From PGYR01 sp040264895 (GTDB taxonomy: Bacteria; Bacteroidota; Ignavibacteria; Kapaibacteriales; UBA2268), in the NCBI GenBank assembly GCA_040264895.1, contig JBDQHL010000015.1, forward strand, positions 1 through 31,639: a DNA stretch of 31,639 nucleotides, given 5' to 3'. The notes under the pieces were generated by a model. The model saw only the letters and a program-made list of their open reading frames with translations, was not told the DNA's origin and ran no database searches. Shown one piece after another: positions 25,730-31,639 of the stretch (position 1 is the stretch's first letter; the number at the start of each line of letters is the position of its first letter). The position numbers were made by a program, and so were the translations under genes.

Positions 25730-27898
25730 ATGAGTATAAAATCAATTTCGACTTACGAATCTATTGTAAAGGGGTCCCATAGAAGTAAAAGAAGTTTACT
25801 TCTTGAATTCGGTAAGACTTATCCTGCCTACATCGTATTATTACTTGCTATAGTGGGCAGTTTTTTTGTGTATCAGTTTTTAGAAAATTCCATTGATTCT
25901 GATCATAAACTATCTTTTGAGAAAGCAACTAATTCGCTAGTAAATAGAATAGATAAGCACAATCAGAATATAATGTATGTTCAAAATTCAGTACAAAATT
26001 TATTTGAAAACACATTTGTAGTAAAGAGTGTATTTGAGCTAAATAGTTTGAACTTAGTAGAAACATACGAATCTCTACTAGGTATAAACTATGTATATGA
26101 AGTTTATAAACAACAAATGCCTCAGTTTATTCATTCAGTTCGCTCTCAAGGATATTATGATCTTAAAATACATCCAAAAGCTGATAGGAAAAAGTATTAT
26201 ATAGTAGAATATGTTGTCCCATTTGAAGGAAACGAAGATAGAAGTGGATTTGACTATGCCAGTGATGAAATAGCAATGGAATATATACTAAATTCTGCTG
26301 AACTTGATTCTACTCTGGTAACCCCGGTCTATAAGTTTAAAGATGGGGCGAGAGGTGTTCAGGTTATTACAGCAATTTTTAAGAATGGTGAAAGTAGAGA
26401 AACATTAGATCAAGGTATAGAACACAACCAAGGTACTTTGATTTTAGAAATAGATACAGATAAGTTTTTCAAGGAAGCTATAGGTAATGGTAATGCGTCT
26501 GATACTACAGTTTATTTTAGTGTATTAGACCCAGAAAGTGAAGAAGATTTAGTTTACAAAACATCTAATTTTGAAGAAAACCATGCAAACCCTATTGTTG
26601 CCAAATCAGCACAAATTCAAATAGCAGGGAAAAGATTTGACATATATTTTGCTACTACCCCAAATTTTGGTGCTGGGTTTGATGATTATTTTCCTATGTT
26701 TGCCTTCATTGCTACTTTATTGTCAGGCTTTATGCTTTTCGGATTCTTGATTTCGGTAATCACTTCACGTGAGAGAGCAAATGAAATAGCCGAAAGATTG
26801 GCTGCACCACAAAGAAGAATATTTGATACCTCGAATGATATTATTGGTATTCTTGACATCAATGGAAACTGGCAAACAGTTAATAATTCAATCACACCAA
26901 TATTAGGAATAGACTCTGAGCAAATTGTTGGAAATAATATAACAGAACTGTTTAAAAATAGCATAGATTCAGATGAGCTTAAGGATTTTATAAGAAATAC
27001 TAAAGAAGAAAAAGCTTTCAACCAGACTGCATTAATGAATACTAATGGTGAAGAGAAGTGGGTAAGTTGGAATTTCTCAATATCAAACGAAGATAAGCAA
27101 GTTTATGCTATTGGTAGAGATGTTACTTTGGAAAAGCAGGCCGAAGAGCTGGAAATTATAAAAAGTCGTCATAGAAATTTGGCTGAGCATTATGCAGAAG
27201 AGGCGAATATCTCAAAATCATTCTTAGTCAGAGATGTTTCAGATAAGTTGATGAATCTAATTTCAGATAGCTATTCAAGTTTAGCAAAATTTAATGATGA
27301 TGAATTATCAGTGTCTGAAGAAAAAGAACAACTCTTAGTAAGTGTCGATGAGAATATTAGTAGGATTTACGGTATTGTAGAAAGCATGAAAGAGAATACT
27401 ATCCTCTCTGATGAAAAAAACCACTACAATATTGTGAAACTAGATTTTATAGATGCTTTACGACAAAGTATATCCAAAGCAAGTACTAAATATAAATCTA
27501 ATAGTGTAGACTATAATGTTGAATTGAATAGGTTGAGTAACCAGAATGTTTATGCTAACAAGCAATCTCTAATTGACACATTGTCTATGTTCCACAAGAC
27601 TCTTATTATGGAACAGAATAATGTTGAGGTGAATATTCAAATTTCAAAAAATATTTTTGAAAATGCTCTTGAATTGGAAATACTTTGTACTAACAATGTT
27701 CCACTTTCAGAAGTTGTAACTAAATTCAAATCTAGCCAGTTTGATTTGTTTGATGTCATCTCAAGTGATGAAGATGACTATATATATAACTTGGCACTAA
27801 TAGAATCGGACTTTAAACGTATGAATGGTAATATAACAATTGAATCTTTAGAAAAAGATGAAGCACTGTTTATTATTACAATTCCAATAAGCGACTAA
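25730..27898 (+). CDS. CHASE-PAS membrane sensor with degenerate histidine kinase module
   Basis: A 722-residue inner-membrane protein. TM1 lies at about 32-50; a periplasmic CHASE-type domain follows (VRSQGYYDLKIHPKADRKKYY, FDYASDEIAMEYILNSAE); TM2 lies at about 324-346. A PAS domain (IFDTSNDIIGILDINGNW...QIVGNNITELF) follows at ~365-470, then a helical dimerisation-like segment and a C-terminal region with kinase-like ending (ITIESLEKDEALFIITIPI). At the H-box position the sequence is LVRDVSDKLMNL, so D505 appears to replace the phospho-acceptor His. No convincing N-box or glycine-rich G-boxes are visible. It is probably a sensor acting without classical autophosphorylation, or a kinase too divergent to recognise. 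It starts 52 bases after the OmpA-type gene and 15 before the TPR gene. Confidence 0.75.
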   Translation: MSIKSISTYESIVKGSHRSKRSLLLEFGKTYPAYIVLLLAIVGSFFVYQFLENSIDSDHKLSFEKATNSLVNRIDKHNQNIMYVQNSVQNLFENTFVVKSVFELNSLNLVETYESLLGINYVYEVYKQQMPQFIHSVRSQGYYDLKIHPKADRKKYYIVEYVVPFEGNEDRSGFDYASDEIAMEYILNSAELDSTLVTPVYKFKDGARGVQVITAIFKNGESRETLDQGIEHNQGTLILEIDTDKFFKEAIGNGNASDTTVYFSVLDPESEEDLVYKTSNFEENHANPIVAKSAQIQIAGKRFDIYFATTPNFGAGFDDYFPMFAFIATLLSGFMLFGFLISVITSRERANEIAERLAAPQRRIFDTSNDIIGILDINGNWQTVNNSITPILGIDSEQIVGNNITELFKNSIDSDELKDFIRNTKEEKAFNQTALMNTNGEEKWVSWNFSISNEDKQVYAIGRDVTLEKQAEELEIIKSRHRNLAEHYAEEANISKSFLVRDVSDKLMNLISDSYSSLAKFNDDELSVSEEKEQLLVSVDENISRIYGIVESMKENTILSDEKNHYNIVKLDFIDALRQSISKASTKYKSNSVDYNVELNRLSNQNVYANKQSLIDTLSMFHKTLIMEQNNVEVNIQISKNIFENALELEILCTNNVPLSEVVTKFKSSQFDLFDVISSDEDDYIYNLALIESDFKRMNGNITIESLEKDEALFIITIPISD

Positions 27899-27913
27899 AT
27901 ATAGATTCTTTAT

Positions 27914-29362
27914 ATGAGTAATTTAGATTTTAATAATTACTTTGATGATCAATCTCCTGATGATATGAATAGGAGAATCAGAAAGTATAGGCGTGCTGTT
28001 CAAAGTAGGAAAAATCCAAATGAACTACCGTCCCCTGATATCATTGAAGATTTGGTAAATTACTGTCTAGACAACGAAAAGTTTGTCGAGGCTGGTGAGT
28101 TTGCTAATCTTTGGTTGGAATACTACCCTTATTCTTCTGAAGCACACACCAAAAAAGGACTTTCAGCTTTAAATTTAGATATGTATGAAACTGCAATTAG
28201 TAGTTTTGATAATGCCCTTAAGTTTAACCCAAATGATTCTGAAATACTTATTTATAAGGCAGATGCTCTTGAGAGTATGAATGAATTAATAATCGCTGAA
28301 CAAACTATTGAATTTGTTCTCAAGTTAGATCCACACAACGATGATGCTTATCTTATATATGGTAGTATATTGCAAAAGAAGGCCGACTACGACGAAGCGA
28401 TTCGAATTTATAATTTTATTGTTGAGTCAGAAGACCATAAACAAGAAGCCCTTCAGGAACTAGCTGTATGCTATACTATACTAAGTGAATACGAGAAAGC
28501 AATTGACTGTTACAATCAGCTTATTGATGAAGACCCTTATGACTTTGAACAGTGGTTTAATTTGTCACTAGTTTATTCATATAACAATCAATATGAAAAA
28601 GCAATAGATTGCTTGGATATGACATTAGCAATTGAGGAAGACTACTACCCTGCAATAGTACAGAAGGGAGATAATTATTCTGCTATCGGCAAATTAGCCG
28701 AGGCAATTGAATTCTATGAATTATCAACTGAGTATGTACCTTTTGATAAAGATGTAGCGAGAAATTTAGCAAGCGCCTATGCTGACAATGAGCAATTTGG
28801 TCATGCTATCAAGCTTTTCACTAAACTAATAGAAAAACACCCTTACAACTATCAAGCATATTTTGGTAGAGGCATATGCTTAGATGCTTTAGAACAGTTT
28901 GATAGTGCATTAGATGATTATAACAGGGCATTAGAGTTTAATCAAAGTGTGGCAGAGCTTTGGTACGCTAAAGGTGATACACACTATAACCTAAGCCAGA
29001 ACTACGAAGCTATAACTGCTTATAAGAAAGTAATAGAAATAGATCCTTTCAACATAGAATGTATGGAAGATTTAGGTAGACTATATTTGGACTTGAATAT
29101 GTTGGACTATTCAGAAGAGATACTAACTGAGTGTCTTTCTTTGACACCTAATCATTCGGAAGTTAGTTATCTAATTGGTAAAATACACTCCTTTAACAAC
29201 CGTTTTAAATCTGCGGCCAAGTATTTTTTCAATGCATTTAGTATTAACAAAGATTTAATTCTTCTTTTTGATGAAGAGAGATCTGATTATAAAAAGAACA
29301 ATGTTAATATAAGAAAGCTTAGGAATGCAATTGAAGAATACAAAAGCCAACAAAGTAAATAG
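27914..29362 (+). CDS. Tetratricopeptide repeat protein
   Basis: The 482-residue protein is built of about ten 34-residue TPR units, for example YETAISSFDNALKFNPND, YEKAIDCYNQLIDEDPYD, YEKAIDCLDMTLAIEED and YEAITAYKKVIEIDPFN. TPR arrays serve as protein-binding scaffolds. There is no signal peptide or membrane segment, so a cytoplasmic location is likely. It lies 15 bases after the CHASE-PAS sensor gene and 26 before the epimerase gene, suggesting one transcript; it could relay signals from the sensor (inference). The binding partner cannot be named. Confidence 0.88.
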   Translation: MSNLDFNNYFDDQSPDDMNRRIRKYRRAVQSRKNPNELPSPDIIEDLVNYCLDNEKFVEAGEFANLWLEYYPYSSEAHTKKGLSALNLDMYETAISSFDNALKFNPNDSEILIYKADALESMNELIIAEQTIEFVLKLDPHNDDAYLIYGSILQKKADYDEAIRIYNFIVESEDHKQEALQELAVCYTILSEYEKAIDCYNQLIDEDPYDFEQWFNLSLVYSYNNQYEKAIDCLDMTLAIEEDYYPAIVQKGDNYSAIGKLAEAIEFYELSTEYVPFDKDVARNLASAYADNEQFGHAIKLFTKLIEKHPYNYQAYFGRGICLDALEQFDSALDDYNRALEFNQSVAELWYAKGDTHYNLSQNYEAITAYKKVIEIDPFNIECMEDLGRLYLDLNMLDYSEEILTECLSLTPNHSEVSYLIGKIHSFNNRFKSAAKYFFNAFSINKDLILLFDEERSDYKKNNVNIRKLRNAIEEYKSQQSK

Positions 29363-29388
29363 TTATTTCCAAACCATAACTTTATAAC

Positions 29389-30297
29389 ATGAAAAAAAGA
29401 ATCATTATAACTGGGGGAACTGGTTTCCTTGGGAAATCTCTTGTACCTGATTTGTTGAAAGAAGGATACGAATGTGTAGTTTATACTAGAAGTCCTGACA
29501 GATATAGAAATGAAGACTCATTACACTATAAAGAGTGGATAGAGGATATAGACTATTTGAAAACTGAAATTAACGGCAGTTATGCAGTTTTAAATATGGC
29601 TGGCGCACCAGTAATAGGTAGTAGGTGGACTGATAACTATAAGAAAGAAATATTAGACAGTAGAGTTGATACGACTAATGTCTTAGTTGAAGCAATGAAT
29701 AGTTGCAACAATCCTCCTGTAAAGTTCTTGTCATCTTCAGCAAGCGGTTACTTTGGCAATAGGGGTGACGAGCTACTAACTGAAGATAGCGAAGCCGGTA
29801 ATAACTTTCTAGCTGAAGTTTGTAAGAAATGGGAGAAGTCTGCAGAGAAAGTTAATGATAATATTAGGTTAATAATATTTAGAACTGGAGTAGTGCTACA
29901 CCCTGATGGTGGTGCATTAGAGCAGATTATGAGACCTTTCAAATTCTATGTAGGTGGTAGTATAGGCACAGGAAATCAATATATTTCTTGGATAACTCTT
30001 GCAGATTGGAAAAGGTTTCTTATATTCGCACTCGAAAAAAATGACGTTAGTCAAAAAAACAATTTAGGTTCACCGAATGCGGTAACCATGGATGTTCTTA
30101 CAAAGACAATTGGGAAGGTTTATAAGAAACCAAGCATATTTAAAGTACCATCATTTATTGTGAAAATGATCTTAGGAGAAGCATCTTCTACAGTATTAGA
30201 CTCACAAAGAATGGAGCCAAAAAATATTATAAAAGCTAACTTTAAATATTATCACAACTTAATTGAAGAAGCAATAAAAAGTTTCAAAAAAAGTTAA
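29389..30297 (+). CDS. NAD-dependent epimerase, TIGR01777 family
   Basis: The 302-residue protein opens with a Rossmann nucleotide-binding motif ITGGTGFLGKSL (GxxGxxG at 9-15) and has the SDR39U1/YfcH-type pattern: VLNMAGAPVIGSRWTDNYKKEI, LSSSASGYFGNRGDE, FRTGVVLHPDGGALEQIMRPF, GNQYISWITLADW, and a C-terminal NLGSPNAVT...KVPSFIVKMILGEAS. This extended short-chain dehydrogenase family is widespread, but its natural substrate is not established. Full length. Last gene before the rRNA operon; no clear terminator separates them. Confidence 0.9.
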   Translation: MKKRIIITGGTGFLGKSLVPDLLKEGYECVVYTRSPDRYRNEDSLHYKEWIEDIDYLKTEINGSYAVLNMAGAPVIGSRWTDNYKKEILDSRVDTTNVLVEAMNSCNNPPVKFLSSSASGYFGNRGDELLTEDSEAGNNFLAEVCKKWEKSAEKVNDNIRLIIFRTGVVLHPDGGALEQIMRPFKFYVGGSIGTGNQYISWITLADWKRFLIFALEKNDVSQKNNLGSPNAVTMDVLTKTIGKVYKKPSIFKVPSFIVKMILGEASSTVLDSQRMEPKNIIKANFKYYHNLIEEAIKSFKKS

Positions 30298-30304
30298 AAA
30301 ACGC

Positions 30305-30335
30305 TTGGAAGTTAAATAAAAGTACCCTATATTTG
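30305..30335 (+). promoter_or_regulatory. rRNA promoter P1
   Basis: TTG at 30305-30307, a 20-base spacer and TATATTTG at 30328-30335 fit the Bacteroidota sigma-A pattern TTG-N19-TAnnTTTG (one base longer spacer). Confidence 0.75.
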
Positions 30336-30339
30336 TAAG

Positions 30340-30380
30340 CTCTTTTGGAAACGAAAAAACAAAAGAGATGTTCTTTAAAA
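30340..30380 (+). promoter_or_regulatory. Antitermination-like site 1 (hairpin plus boxA)
   Basis: CTCTTTTG (30340-30347) pairs perfectly with CAAAAGAG (30360-30367); TGTTCTTTAAAA (30369-30380) follows and resembles bacterial boxA (TGCTCTTTAACA). The order matches nut-like sites that load antitermination factors on rRNA transcripts. Confidence 0.6.
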
Positions 30381-30439
30381 GAAGTAGAAATCAGCTAAAA
30401 AATAAATAGAAAAAACTTTTAAAAAAGTTCACTTTTTAT

Positions 30440-30470
30440 TTGGACGTTAATTAAAACCTACTTAACTTTG
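30440..30470 (+). promoter_or_regulatory. rRNA promoter P2
   Basis: TTG at 30440-30442, a 20-base spacer and TAACTTTG at 30463-30470: the same architecture and spacing as P1, 135 bases downstream. Confidence 0.75.
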
Positions 30471-30486
30471 TATCCTTTTTGCGAAA

Positions 30487-30522
30487 CACTTTTGCAAAAG
30501 TGGAAAAAAGTTCTTTGAAAAT
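30487..30522 (+). promoter_or_regulatory. Antitermination-like site 2 (hairpin plus boxA)
   Basis: CACTTTTGCAAAAGTG (30487-30502) is a perfect palindrome; AGTTCTTTGAAAAT (30509-30522) follows as a boxA-like element. It repeats the hairpin-boxA layout found after P1. Confidence 0.6.
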
Positions 30523-30599
30523 AGGAAAAGCAAGCAAGCGTAAGATTTTTTGCTTAGATAAAAATCAAATAAAACATGAAAACAACACGTTAATTTAAT

Positions 30600-31639
<1,040 letters not shown>

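Larger units (their letters stand above)
30298..30599 (+). promoter_or_regulatory. rRNA operon promoter and leader region
   Basis: This 302-base AT-rich region carries two promoters in tandem (30305-30335 and 30440-30470). Each is followed by a perfect hairpin and a boxA-like sequence, and then comes the 5' flank of the mature 16S rRNA. I see no gene in it. Confidence 0.8.

Overview
The window is AT-rich protein-coding DNA from a member of the Bacteroidota/Chlorobiota (FCB) assemblage that runs into the first two thirds of a 16S rRNA gene. Supporting signs are Por-type (type IX secretion) C-terminal sorting domains on at least two proteins, promoter-like elements of the form TTG-N20-TAnnTTTG upstream of the rRNA gene, an AccD without zinc-finger cysteines, and an HprK, which is unusual in classical Bacteroidetes but known in Chlorobi-type lineages. 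I infer an Ignavibacteria/Kapabacteria-like organism; placing the 16S sequence in a tree would settle this.

Layout. 1-1833: the 3' end of a large secreted protein with a sorting domain, then a beta-barrel protein and a good terminator. 1936-5670 (+): a tight housekeeping operon, HIT hydrolase - rsmA - PAP2 membrane phosphatase - YigZ/IMPACT protein - panC. 5692-10707 (-): a convergent operon read accD - beta-barrel protein - hpf - hprK - dsbD. 10708-11146: a divergent intergenic region with two terminator-like structures facing metG although no intact gene feeds them. 11147-15515 (+): metG, nadE and a response regulator cut off inside its receiver domain.

15640-25677 (+) is the accessory, cell-surface part: an adhesin-like protein with seven YadA-head-like 14-residue repeats, a small solenoid-like secreted protein, a Gly/Ala/Thr/Asn-rich protein with features of a very abundant surface (S-layer-like) protein, a related larger protein ending in a dockerin-like calcium loop, a sorting-domain protein, and a beta-barrel with an OmpA peptidoglycan-binding domain. 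Together they look like the structural, accessory and anchoring parts of a cell-surface layer. This is the best candidate here for an undescribed system.

25730-30297 (+): a CHASE-PAS histidine-kinase-like protein whose phospho-acceptor histidine and ATP-binding motifs are not visible, a TPR protein and a TIGR01777-type NAD-dependent epimerase. 30298-30599 holds two rRNA promoters, each followed by its own hairpin plus boxA-like element, and 30600-31639 is a partial 16S rRNA gene. Its last ~130 bases depart from universally conserved 16S sequence, mostly by changes to G, and are best read as poor-quality contig-end sequence.
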